Assembly (NCBI RefSeq): GCF_018619435.1
Contig: NZ_JAHFZF010000019.1
Span: 1 to 64,000, forward strand
Source of the DNA: Rhodoferax sp. U11-2br
GTDB lineage: Bacteria; Pseudomonadota; Gammaproteobacteria; Burkholderiales; Burkholderiaceae_C
Direction: 5' to 3'
DNA: 64,000 nucleotides
Positions 44,645 through 52,809 of the stretch are shown here, one piece after another. How positions within the stretch are numbered: the first letter of the stretch is position 1; the number at the start of each line of letters is the position of its first letter. The notes below the pieces were generated by a model, which saw nothing but the letters and a program-made list of their open reading frames with translations, was not told the DNA's origin and ran no database searches. A program made the position numbers and the translations under genes.

Positions 44645-47600
44645 TCAGACAGCGTGATGCACAAGCCTCACGCTGTCCCTGTCCGGATGCTGTTCTGAAG
44701 CGCTGTACCAGGCGGGGTCTGGCCGCCAAGCTTTCACCCAGGCCGGCAAGTCGCTGGCGGGCATCGGTCGTGCAATGCCATAACCCTGGGCCAGGTCACA
44801 ACCCAGCGTCATCAGCATGCTGCCCTGCCCGACGGTCTCTACGCCCTCGGCAATCACCTCGCGTTTGAAAGCAGAAGCCAAGCTGATCACACTCTGCAAA
44901 ATCGGCAGATCCTCCGGGTCTTCGAGCATGTTGCGCACAAAACTCTGATCGATCTTGATCATTTTGACGGGCAGGCGTCGCAAATAGGTGAGTGATGAGT
45001 AGCCTGTGCCAAAGTCGTCCAGGGCAAAACCGACTTTGAACTGTGCGCAGGCCTCAATCAGGTCGGAAATCTGTTTGATATCTGCCAGTGCGCTGGTCTC
45101 GAGGATCTCCAGCTCAAGGTGGGACGGAGGTACCAAGGGGTGGCGTGCCAAGATATCGCGCAGGCGCAGCACGAAGTCGGGTCGCTGTAACTGGCACGCT
45201 CCAATGTTGACGCTGACCGCCATGTCCAGGCCAAGGGCCCGCCAAGCGTCGATCTGGGTCAATGCGGCGTGGATCACCCACTCTCCCAAGTCGATCGACA
45301 GCGGGTGGTCGTCCACCAAGGGCAAAAACTCGGCGGGTGCCAACAGACCCCGTTCGGTGTGTTGCCAACGTATCAGGGCCTCTACACCCACCACGGTGCC
45401 GGTTCGCATATTGACCTTGGGTTGGTAATACAAGACAAACTCACGGTCGTTTAACGCTGCACTGATGCGTTCCAGGCTCTCGTTGCGCAGACGGATGCCA
45501 TTGTCTAGAACAGCATCAAAGACATGGATGCGGTTTTTTCCTGCCAGCTTGGCCTGGTACATCGCCTGATCGGCTTGGCGCAACAACTGGTCGGCATCGA
45601 TGGGCTGCGCTTGAGGGTAAAAGCTGACGCCGATGCTGGCAGACACCTGGAGTTTTTGACCCGCAACCACGAGTGTTTGTGAGGCTGCATCCAGCAATCG
45701 ACGCAACATGGGCAGGCTGGCTTCGCCATGTGTGAGGTCCCCCATCACCGCCACAAACTCATCACCACCCAGTCGGGCCAGCGTGTCCTCTTCGCGCAAG
45801 ACCTGTTTCATGCGATCAGAGACTTGTATCAACAACTGGTCACCGGCTTCATGGCCATACTGGTCGTTGATGGTTTTGAAACCGTCAAGGTCAAGGTAGC
45901 CGATCGCCATCATCTTGCCGCGACGCTCTGTTTGCGCCAGACCTTGGTTCAGACGATCTGACAGCAGCAAACGATTGGGCAGGTTGGTGAGGGCATCAAA
46001 ATGCGCCAGGTGTTCCAGCTGACTCTGGTGCTCTCGGATGGCGGTCACGTCTGTGAACAAGGCCACGTAGTGTTCAATACTTCCGTCCGTGCCCAGCACG
46101 GCCGTCACCGTCAGTGCTTCCAGGTAGAGCTGGCCGTTTTTGCGGCGGTTCCAGAGTTCTCCATACCAGTGACCTTTGCTGCGAAGGTCTTTCCACATGG
46201 CGACATAAAACGCTTTGTTCTGGCGCGTCGAACTCAACAGACTCGGGTTCTTACCCAGGACCTCATCTCGCTCATAACCGGTGATGCGGGTGAATGCGCC
46301 ATTGACGTTCAGAATGGTGCCATCTGCCTTGGTGATCATGATGCCCTCTCGGGCATAGGTGAAGACACTGGCTGCCTGCATGGCACTTTCGGCCTTTTTT
46401 TGTTCGGTCACGTCGCGCGCAGCGGCAAACACACCCAGCACCTTGCCCTGCTCGTCACGGTATAGGCTGGCGTTATAGAGCACATCCGTGAGCTTGCCGC
46501 TGATGTGGCGGATAACCAGCGGATAGTCGGTGACAAAGCCTTTGGCAAAGACCTGCCGGTAGCCTTCGCGGGCATGGACCGGGTCGGTGAAATAGTCCGC
46601 GAAATCACTGCCGACCAACTCCGCACGGGCCAGCCCGGTGACGCGCTCGGTTGCGGTGTTGATGTCGGTGATCTTGCCTTCGGCACTGATGGTGACCAGC
46701 GGGTCCAGGCTGGCTTCGAGCAGGCTGCGGGAATACCGCGACACCTGTTGCTCGATCAATCGACGCTGGCGCTGGGCTCGCCAAGCGATGACGCCGATCA
46801 CGACCAGCGCGGCCAACACAGCGATGATCACCAACAACCAGCGGCGCACCCAGGCCTGAATCAAAGCCAAAGGCTCTGGCCGAATGCTGATCCATTGGTC
46901 CAGCACGGCCTGGCGTTCCTGGTCTGGGATCGAGGCCAGTGCTTTGGACAGAATATCGCGCAGAACCGGCAAATCCTTGCGAACACCAAAGCTCAGCTCA
47001 TAGGTGAAATCAAAAGCGGCAAACAAACGAAGGTTCGCAATCTTCTCTCGCTCAATAAAAAAGGAGGCGCTGGCCACATCCATGATGACCGCGTCCACCT
47101 CCCCAAAGGACAGTTTGCGCATACCGTCCAAGTCATCGGGAACCAGGGTCAGCTGGATCGTCGGGAACTTGTTCTCCAGGTATTTCTGGACACCATAGCC
47201 CTTGCCGACCGCGACGCGTTTGTCCGCAAAGCTGGCGGGCCATTGCCCTTGTGGAAAGCCCGCCTTGACGATGATCGCTGTGGGAACGCTGAGATAGGGC
47301 TGGGTGAAATTCAGATACTGCGCGCGTTCTGGTGTTGCTTTCAGTGATGTCACAACATCCGACTGGCCCTGTTGAACCCCAGCCAGGATGGTTTGCAGGT
47401 TTTGTGCCGGCAGGATTTGAAAACGGGTGCCCAGCTGCTTCTGAAGCAACGCAAGCATGTCCGCCGAGATGCCATGCCAGGCCTGCGATTCAACGAAGCT
47501 GAAAGGTGGGTAGTTTTCCTCTGGCGCGATGCGGATCTGATCGACGTGGTGATCAATCCACTCAAGCTCCTGCGCCGTCAGAAAACTGCTCTGGGTACCT

Positions 47601-47665
47601 GCGGCCCAAGCCGGGGCAACAAACATGTTGCAGACAACCGCGCCCAGCGCTAACAGTCTTCTCAT
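44645..47665 (-). CDS. Sensor with periplasmic binding domain, two PAS domains, GGDEF and EAL
   Basis: 1006 residues from ATG 47665 (MRRLLALGAVVCNMFVAPAWA, a signal peptide). The frame extends 44 codons upstream but that part is not conserved. An SBP family 3 domain (about 30-260; RIAPEENYPPFSF, TPERAQYLNFTQPYL) faces the periplasm; a membrane segment is near 276-296. Two PAS domains follow, then GGDEF with the intact motif at 633-637 (LGGDEFV), then EAL with E762-A-L and DDFGTGYSSLTYL. The domains could make or degrade cyclic-di-GMP in response to a small periplasmic ligand. Confidence 0.95.
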   Translation of the reverse strand: MRRLLALGAVVCNMFVAPAWAAGTQSSFLTAQELEWIDHHVDQIRIAPEENYPPFSFVESQAWHGISADMLALLQKQLGTRFQILPAQNLQTILAGVQQGQSDVVTSLKATPERAQYLNFTQPYLSVPTAIIVKAGFPQGQWPASFADKRVAVGKGYGVQKYLENKFPTIQLTLVPDDLDGMRKLSFGEVDAVIMDVASASFFIEREKIANLRLFAAFDFTYELSFGVRKDLPVLRDILSKALASIPDQERQAVLDQWISIRPEPLALIQAWVRRWLLVIIAVLAALVVIGVIAWRAQRQRRLIEQQVSRYSRSLLEASLDPLVTISAEGKITDINTATERVTGLARAELVGSDFADYFTDPVHAREGYRQVFAKGFVTDYPLVIRHISGKLTDVLYNASLYRDEQGKVLGVFAAARDVTEQKKAESAMQAASVFTYAREGIMITKADGTILNVNGAFTRITGYERDEVLGKNPSLLSSTRQNKAFYVAMWKDLRSKGHWYGELWNRRKNGQLYLEALTVTAVLGTDGSIEHYVALFTDVTAIREHQSQLEHLAHFDALTNLPNRLLLSDRLNQGLAQTERRGKMMAIGYLDLDGFKTINDQYGHEAGDQLLIQVSDRMKQVLREEDTLARLGGDEFVAVMGDLTHGEASLPMLRRLLDAASQTLVVAGQKLQVSASIGVSFYPQAQPIDADQLLRQADQAMYQAKLAGKNRIHVFDAVLDNGIRLRNESLERISAALNDREFVLYYQPKVNMRTGTVVGVEALIRWQHTERGLLAPAEFLPLVDDHPLSIDLGEWVIHAALTQIDAWRALGLDMAVSVNIGACQLQRPDFVLRLRDILARHPLVPPSHLELEILETSALADIKQISDLIEACAQFKVGFALDDFGTGYSSLTYLRRLPVKMIKIDQSFVRNMLEDPEDLPILQSVISLASAFKREVIAEGVETVGQGSMLMTLGCDLAQGYGIARPMPASDLPAWVKAWRPDPAWYSASEQHPDRDSVRLVHHAV

Positions 47666-48075
47666 CCAGATGGTCCGGTGTTGTCTCACGGATGGCAGCC
47701 CTCGCAAGTTCGGGTTGTGACGTGTACTGACACTGACACAGGCAGTGTTGCATGAGTGCGGTGCATGATGCCACAGCGCTGTGGGTGCGTGTTGCATCGG
47801 TTGCAGCCGACAGGACGCAAGCTGACCAGCGAAGGGGCATCCGCGCTTCCGCTGCGTCAGGTGTCATCGCTGGTTAAGAGGGCGTGGTGCATAATTCACC
47901 CCCCTGAGGAAGTCCTGCAAAACACGGGTATACAAGTGTCCAGGCGGCTTCTGAAAGCCTTGTTTATCAATGAGTTATGCGATGGGTGGGTTTGGGTTCA
48001 GACCCGCAGGTCGCGCCCAGCACCGTACCCCGGCTAACGGGGGCTACCCCACGCGCCACTTAAGCAACACGTCTC
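47666..48075. other. 410-base gap with no recognised gene
   Basis: This span separates two diverging genes. I found no convincing coding frame or RNA gene. It holds a GC hairpin CCCCG-GCTAA-CGGGG at 48028-48042, about 35 bases before the J-domain gene, and a run of six C at 47900-47906. It should include promoters for both flanking genes, but no pair of clear -35/-10 boxes stands out. Confidence 0.6.
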
Positions 48076-48357
48076 ATGCAGCATAAAGACCATTACGCCG
48101 CCTTGGGTTTGCCCAGCTCGGCCTCACTTGCCGATATCAAGAAGGCTTTTCGTCAGCAGGCGTCCGTGCATCACCCCGATCGCAACGACTCGCCCCAAGC
48201 GCCGGCGCGGTTTCGTGCGGTGCAAGAGGCGTATGAGGTGCTGTCGGACCCGGACCGGCGCAAAGCCTATGATGACAATCGCCAGCGCAACCTGCTAGAC
48301 AACCCTCTGGAGACGGCACGCGCGATCTGGCTTGACTATTTTGGCCGCCTGGTTTGA
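48076..48357 (+). CDS. Minimal J-domain co-chaperone
   Basis: 93 residues: a J domain (4-66; DHYAALGLPSSASLADIKKAFR) with the invariant HPD motif in VHHPDRND, and a short C-terminal helix. J domains stimulate the ATPase of Hsp70 (DnaK). No zinc-finger or substrate domain is present, so specificity may come from the next three gene products, which follow in the same direction with gaps of 25, 1 and 36 bases. Confidence 0.9.
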   Translation: MQHKDHYAALGLPSSASLADIKKAFRQQASVHHPDRNDSPQAPARFRAVQEAYEVLSDPDRRKAYDDNRQRNLLDNPLETARAIWLDYFGRLV

Positions 48358-48382
48358 GGCCGGCCGTTTGGAAGGAACTGCG

Positions 48383-48967
48383 ATGAGCATGTCTGCATTT
48401 TTTCGTGCTTTGCACAACGCCTACCAGGCGGAGATTGATGACCTGACCTCGGACTCCGAGGGCAAGGATGTGCTGCGCCAGCGCTTGCAGGAAAAGCGCA
48501 GCCAGCTCACTTTTTTAAGCCAGATGATGGAAACCGCGCCTGAAATGGTGGCGGTGGTTTTTCATGGTGGCTTCCAGTTCAAGCTGCCAGCCGTCATGGA
48601 ACATCTGCTGACCCTGGAGTCCGACGAGTTCCCCGACTGGGACAGTCTGGCGGATGCGGTTCACATGGCGCCGTGGGCCAGCAAGCTGGCCGATGTGTTG
48701 CTCAAGCAGCCGATGGGTGATTGGTTCATGACGGTGGCTGCCACGCTGGAGTACCTGTACCAGCGGCCGTCGCCGCACCAGCAAGACCATGCCAACGACG
48801 AGGAGCCCGCGGAACACACCGACCACGGCAGCCGTTCGCAGGCCCGCCATCTGGACCATGGTCACGACTTTGACGCGGATGATGACCACGCCCACAGGAC
48901 CGACCAGGACCACGACGAAGCCAGCGCCGACTGGCTCGAAGGCCAGGGTTTTGACCGCAAGGAGTGA
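48383..48967 (+). CDS. Uncharacterised protein with His/Asp-rich tail
   Basis: 194 residues from ATG 48383 after GGAAGGA; ATG 48389 is also possible. The first 140 residues are mainly helical (FFRALHNAYQAEIDDLTSDSEGKD and later TFLSQMMETAPEMVAVVF). The last 50 residues are rich in His, Asp and Glu (HDFDADDDHAHRTDQDHDE), which may bind divalent metal. I do not recognise a family. Second gene of the J-domain cluster; its stop is one base before the next ATG. Confidence 0.75.
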   Translation: MSMSAFFRALHNAYQAEIDDLTSDSEGKDVLRQRLQEKRSQLTFLSQMMETAPEMVAVVFHGGFQFKLPAVMEHLLTLESDEFPDWDSLADAVHMAPWASKLADVLLKQPMGDWFMTVAATLEYLYQRPSPHQQDHANDEEPAEHTDHGSRSQARHLDHGHDFDADDDHAHRTDQDHDEASADWLEGQGFDRKE

Positions 48968-48968
48968 C

Positions 48969-49712
48969 ATGAAACATTTGGCCCTGATCGAAAAAACCCA
49001 ATCCCTGATTGCCGCCGGTGACATCGTGGGCGCCGAGTCGGCTTTGGTTGAACTGGCCGATACCCAGGGAGATGGCGCGCTGATGGAGGTGCTGGCCGAG
49101 CTGCCTCCCAAAGACGTGTTGGCGGTGATCCGCGAGTACGACAACTCCAAGTCATCCATCATCAATCTGATGCTCACGCCCGAGCAGTTTGCCCGCGCCG
49201 TGGTCATTGAAAAGCAGTACCGTGACCTGACCCGCGGCCATTTGCGCGGCATGATGAACTCGGTGATCTTCCGTGATGGTGCCGACCCGCTGGCGTTTTT
49301 GACCGCGATTGGTGACCTGGAGGGTGGCAGCGAGGCACTGGCCGACTACTTTGAGGAAAAGTGGAGCCGTGTGGAGGCTTTCGCCCGTGCCGGTGTGTTT
49401 GACACCGTCGAGGATGACGGCGACATGGTTTCTGAAGACGACCTGCGCGCCAACGCGTGGGCGCGCCCGCGAGTGGACCAAGACGAGGTGGCCGACCAGG
49501 ACTGGATGCAACTGGCCTGGCTGCTGCGCCACGAGTTGCCCGACCTGTTCATTGAAATGCTGCTGGTGTTGCGCGCCAAAGCACGGGCTTTTGAGCTGGG
49601 GCTGGATGCCGAAGACCTGCCCGAGGACGACGGCAAGGTGGAGACCCGTGACACCGACCTGGGCAAAGCCACACCCGCAGCGCGCGAGTCAGACGAAGAA
49701 TCCGCCATCTAG
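48969..49712 (+). CDS. Uncharacterised acidic protein of the J-domain cluster
   Basis: 247 residues from ATG 48969, with AAGGAG six bases upstream inside the previous gene. Helical and acidic, no membrane segment. LMEVLAELPPKDVLAVIREYD recalls the helical repeats of MgtE N-terminal domains but the resemblance is weak. The C terminus (AEDLPEDDGKVETRD...) is disordered and acidic. I do not recognise a function; coupling with neighbours suggests that the proteins act together. Confidence 0.78.
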   Translation: MKHLALIEKTQSLIAAGDIVGAESALVELADTQGDGALMEVLAELPPKDVLAVIREYDNSKSSIINLMLTPEQFARAVVIEKQYRDLTRGHLRGMMNSVIFRDGADPLAFLTAIGDLEGGSEALADYFEEKWSRVEAFARAGVFDTVEDDGDMVSEDDLRANAWARPRVDQDEVADQDWMQLAWLLRHELPDLFIEMLLVLRAKARAFELGLDAEDLPEDDGKVETRDTDLGKATPAARESDEESAI

Positions 49713-49748
49713 CCTTGTGGGCCGGCCTTGGTGCCCGCCCAGCCAAAC

Positions 49749-50981
49749 ATGCCAATCACCACCCCATCTGCTGCTGACGTTTCTTGTGCCGTCTCGTTGT
49801 TTGACGGGCGCCCTTTTTTCGAGAAGGCGCTGTTGTACGGTGTCCAGCATGGGCTGATCGATTCCGCCAAGCTCGACGCCATCCGCGAGGACGCGCCCAA
49901 AGGCATGGTGCAGATTGCCCGCTACTTTGGCAGCGAGTTCCTGCGCCCCGAACTTGAAAAAGCGCGCGACCGCATCGTCAACCTGGTCAGCCTGCACCTG
50001 CAGTTGGCCAGCGAGGGTGACCTGCGTGTGGCGGCCACCTTGTTACGTGAACACTCGTTCCTGTCGCGCTCCAAAGCGGGCTCGGACCTGCTCAAGGCGA
50101 TGATCGTCATGCCGCAAAACACCCACTTCGGCATGAACGAACGTGGCGGTTTTTCGGACCGGCATATCCCGCAACTGGCGCGCTGGTCTTTGGCAAGTTT
50201 TGCCGAGGTTCAAGTCGAACTGGCAGCGCGCCAGCGTGTGGCGCGGGTGGTGGACGCAGCCTTGTGGATGGCGGACCAGTTGGGGCTCGCCGCTGATGAG
50301 TTGCAAGACTACGAGCCCGATGCCGAGGCAGTGATCCGTACCGCTCTGCTGGTGGCCGCCACGCGGCGCAAGGAGCTGCCTGATTGGCCGATGTTCGAGA
50401 AAATGATAGCAATGTTGCGCTGTAAGGAAAGGGCTGCAGTCACTTTATCCTTGGTATTGCCAAAAAACTTGCCTGCCGAGTACACCGAGGTAGTGGCCTC
50501 TGTGCGTGACAGTGTGGTGTCTGATTTACCCAAATTGCTCGATGCACGTTTTGGCGTGCGCAAGCTGTTTGACCAGACCCCCGCATTCATGGGGCGCTAC
50601 TTCTGGATTGAAGATGCCTTGAGTGAAGTCAGCCAGCATGACCGCGCGCGCTCAGCGGCCTGGGACAAGCTGACCCAGGGCCATGGTGACGACAGCACCC
50701 TGTTGACCCTGTGTGTGTGTGTGGCGGCTGGCAGTCCGCCCAAAACCTTGTTGACCGACAAGTCTGCCGCCACCCTGATCCGCAAGATGCGCAAAAGCGG
50801 CTTTTTCCCGGAGAAGGCGACCCAATTTGTGCAGGAACACGCGCCGGAGCAGCATCAGGACGACTACACCCGACTGTGGTCGGACTTTGTGGCCGAAGCG
50901 CAATCCACCCTGTTGAGTGACCACGACAGCAAGCTCAGTGATGCGCTGTCCTTGATGCGGCGTGAATGTAACCTGGCCTGA
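49749..50981 (+). CDS. Uncharacterised protein, last of the J-domain cluster
   Basis: 410 residues from ATG 49749 (MPITTPSAADV); seven upstream in-frame codons have no support. Mostly helical, soluble, with no recognised motif. An in-frame copy of a dispersed repeat (50401-50450) encodes about residues 218-234 (KMIAMLRCKERAAVTLS), likely an insertion tolerated at a surface loop. The gene is followed by a convergent PilZ gene. Confidence 0.78.
   Translation: MPITTPSAADVSCAVSLFDGRPFFEKALLYGVQHGLIDSAKLDAIREDAPKGMVQIARYFGSEFLRPELEKARDRIVNLVSLHLQLASEGDLRVAATLLREHSFLSRSKAGSDLLKAMIVMPQNTHFGMNERGGFSDRHIPQLARWSLASFAEVQVELAARQRVARVVDAALWMADQLGLAADELQDYEPDAEAVIRTALLVAATRRKELPDWPMFEKMIAMLRCKERAAVTLSLVLPKNLPAEYTEVVASVRDSVVSDLPKLLDARFGVRKLFDQTPAFMGRYFWIEDALSEVSQHDRARSAAWDKLTQGHGDDSTLLTLCVCVAAGSPPKTLLTDKSAATLIRKMRKSGFFPEKATQFVQEHAPEQHQDDYTRLWSDFVAEAQSTLLSDHDSKLSDALSLMRRECNLA
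50401..50450 (+). repeat. Dispersed ATAGC/AAGGGCTGCAG repeat, copy 6, inside a gene
   Basis: ATGATAGCAATGTTGCGC, then TGTAAGGAAAGGGCTGCAGTCACTTTATCC, shares ATAGC, AAGGGCTG and the T-rich end with the other copies. Unlike them it lies within an open reading frame and leaves it open. The match is weaker in the stem. Confidence 0.6.
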
Positions 50982-51005
50982 TCAGGGGCCGTTGTCTGGT
51001 CAGAC

Positions 51006-51389
51006 TCAGGCTTGTCGGCTTGAAAAAAGATGGGACAGTTCGCGGTCCATCAAGTCGGCGTCCCCGGTGTTGAGCTCCAGCAGGCGACGCAACAAGGTCA
51101 GGCTGGTCAGGTCAATGTGCTCACAGCGCATGCCAATGTGACAGCCTTTCAAATGGGCTACCGTGCCTGCCATCTCAATCGTCTCACCGTCGTTGGACAG
51201 CGGCAACAACAGGCGGCACGGCGCCTGAAGCTGAACGTCTTCAGGCACATCGGTTTGCACCAAGGCGCCTTTGAGTGCCAGGTCCAGCAAGCTGACCTCC
51301 AGCGTTTTGCCAGGCAGGTGCAGTGTCACGGCCGCACTGAAGGGGATGCGCGAAAACAAGCGGTGACTTTCGGCAGGGAAGGCTTTCAT
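51006..51389 (-). CDS. PilZ-domain-like cyclic-di-GMP effector
   Basis: 127 residues from ATG 51389, with AAGGA upstream; a 22-codon upstream extension is unsupported. It shows the PilZ layout: RLFSRIPFSAAVTLH near the N terminus (an R-x-x-R-like region), then LLDLALKGALVQTD (the D/N-x-S-x-x-G position reads D-L-A-L-K-G, so the Ser is replaced) and a beta-barrel. Affinity for the nucleotide may be reduced. It converges on the J-domain cluster. Confidence 0.75.
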   Translation of the reverse strand: MKAFPAESHRLFSRIPFSAAVTLHLPGKTLEVSLLDLALKGALVQTDVPEDVQLQAPCRLLLPLSNDGETIEMAGTVAHLKGCHIGMRCEHIDLTSLTLLRRLLELNTGDADLMDRELSHLFSSRQA

Positions 51390-51508
51390 GTGGTTTCCTT
51401 GAAGCATGGCAAGAGCCGGGTGTGTCGCACCGGGCAAATCATAAGGCAGGACCAAGTTGACAACTCTACAACGGAGTTGCCCGGCACCTCAAGCTACAAT
51501 TCAGGCAT

Positions 51509-51598
51509 GGAAGCTTGGCCGAGCGGTTTAAGGCACCGGTCTTGAAAACCGGCGATGTTTTACGACATCCGTGAGTTCGAATCTCACAGCTTCCGCCA
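51509..51598 (+). tRNA. tRNA-Ser (anticodon UGA)
   Basis: Ninety bases forming a class II tRNA. The acceptor stem GGAAGCT pairs with AGCTTCC, followed by discriminator G and an encoded CCA (51596-51598). The anticodon loop CTTGAAA has anticodon TGA and is closed by an ACCGG stem. A long variable arm (CGATGTTTTACGACATCG-like) and a GTTCGAATC T loop are present. A TACAAT box at 51495-51500 lies in the right place for a -10 element. The anticodon reads UCA and related Ser codons. Confidence 0.97.
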
Positions 51599-51676
51599 AA
51601 TCATATGCCCAAGCTGTTGAATTGAACCAATTTTCAGCTTGGCCGATTCTTAAGGACACATCAACCGTCCATCCCA

Positions 51677-51707
51677 GCCGATCACGCTTTGCCTGATCGG
51701 CTTTTTT
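51677..51707 (+). terminator. Rho-independent terminator after tRNA-Ser
   Basis: GCCGATCA (51677-51684) and TGATCGGC (51694-51701) form an eight-pair stem with a nine-base loop, followed by six T. It would end the tRNA transcript about 80 bases downstream of the gene. The T run overlaps the stop codon of the converging reductase gene (51706-51708). A second hairpin AAGCTG/CAGCTT lies at 51611-51640. Confidence 0.88.
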
Positions 51708-52566
51708 AATACAAGACCTGATTCCAGCGGCCGCTGTCAAGCAGGTGTTGGTACAGGGTGGGCCAGTCCCCGGTGTTGCCCACAATGCGTTCGAAGCTGT
51801 TCTCGACCTGGCCCAGCATGGCCTGTGGCCCGGCGATGAAGATGTGTGTTTGCGGGTCCTGCAGCATCTCTTTGAGCTCGCTGGGGTGCTGGTCCAAGGC
51901 GGCGCCCAAGGCCGGTGGTTCGTCGAAATGGGGGCACGGGCTGAGCGCCTGAAACGCCTTGAAGGTGGCCTGGTCAAAATAGTTGGCCAGGTCAGCGTTC
52001 TCGGTGTTCATGTACAGCATTTCCAGGCCACTGCGGGCGCCATAAAACAGCCGGACCTTGCCTTCCCAGCCCCCTCGGGCGTCGTAGATTCGGCTGACCA
52101 GCCCCCGAAATGGGGCGATGCCGGTGCCCATGCCCACCATCAGCAGCGGTGCGCGGCGATTGGCAGGAATGGAGAACGGGTGCCCAACCGGGCCGGAAAA
52201 TGTCATCACATTGCCCATCGGCAGGTCACACAGGTAGTTGGAGGCCACACCGTCATAACGCTCGCCGCTGAAGTCGTCGAGGTAGGTGCAACGCCGCACC
52301 AGCAAGGAAAACTCGGTGCACTGTGCGTCAGTGTGGTCAATATGGGCCAACGAGTACAGCCGTGTATGGTGGGGGTTGCCAAACTGGCCGGGTGCCATGA
52401 CCCGGATGCATTGGCCCACCCGAGCATCAAACCCGGCGTCGTCCGTTTCAAAAATCATGTGTCGCACGTCTTCTGGCGAATCAGCGCGTGTGATGCGGCT
52501 GCTGCCGATCAACCTGGCTGAGTGTGTGGCGGTGTCGGTGGTGGTGTCATGGTTTGGGATCTGCAT
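51706..52566 (-). CDS. fpr: Ferredoxin/flavodoxin-NADP+ reductase
   Basis: 286 residues from ATG 52566 (MQIPNHDTTTDTAT); a 72-codon upstream extension overlaps the Cys-rich gene in another frame and is rejected. FAD-binding domain with HTRLYSLAHI (R-x-Y-S type) and NYLCDLPMGNVMTFSGPVG, then the NADP domain with MVGMGTGIAPFRGLVSRI and the IAGPQAML segment. It catalyses electron exchange between reduced ferredoxin or flavodoxin and NADP(H). It is the last gene of the Rnf operon, 13 bases after the preceding gene. Confidence 0.93.
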   Translation of the reverse strand: MQIPNHDTTTDTATHSARLIGSSRITRADSPEDVRHMIFETDDAGFDARVGQCIRVMAPGQFGNPHHTRLYSLAHIDHTDAQCTEFSLLVRRCTYLDDFSGERYDGVASNYLCDLPMGNVMTFSGPVGHPFSIPANRRAPLLMVGMGTGIAPFRGLVSRIYDARGGWEGKVRLFYGARSGLEMLYMNTENADLANYFDQATFKAFQALSPCPHFDEPPALGAALDQHPSELKEMLQDPQTHIFIAGPQAMLGQVENSFERIVGNTGDWPTLYQHLLDSGRWNQVLY

Positions 52567-52579
52567 GGGGCTCCATTCA

Positions 52580-52807
52580 TCAAGGGTGTTTGCTTGGTCC
52601 AGAGATGGCGTCGGTAGGGTCGGCTGACCGGTTGGTGCAGGGCTGAGCGCAAGCGCCACAACCGCCGCCACAGCCCTCTCCCGCTTCTTGGTAGGGGCCG
52701 CATTCAGGGTGTTGTTGTGCAAACCGACGTGCCACAGCCTGTACCGTGATCCACGCCGCCAGCAACAACAGCAACGCAGCAACGCTGCTCAGAAAGTGTG
52801 TCAGCAT
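52580..52807 (-). CDS. Small Cys-rich membrane protein, NqrM-like candidate Rnf maturation factor
   Basis: 75 residues. One membrane segment (about 5-24), then an Arg-rich turn (VARRF) and a cysteine-rich tail with C36, C46, C50, C53 and C57 (C-x9-C-x3-C-x2-C-x3-C, ending A-Q-P-C). NqrM, which inserts iron into the Na+-NQR membrane subunits NqrD/NqrE, has the same plan: an N-terminal helix and a short Cys motif ending in PC. RnfA and RnfE are homologues of NqrE and NqrD and share that metal site. It begins two bases after the rnfA stop. The NqrM resemblance is by layout, not overall identity. Confidence 0.7.
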   Translation of the reverse strand: MLTHFLSSVAALLLLLAAWITVQAVARRFAQQHPECGPYQEAGEGCGGGCGACAQPCTNRSADPTDAISGPSKHP

Positions 52808-52809
52808 GG

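Noticed and set aside
51457-51500. TTGACA and TACAAT as the tRNA-Ser promoter pair
   Set aside because: The spacing is 32 bases; TACAAT remains a plausible -10, but TTGACA is too far away to be its -35.
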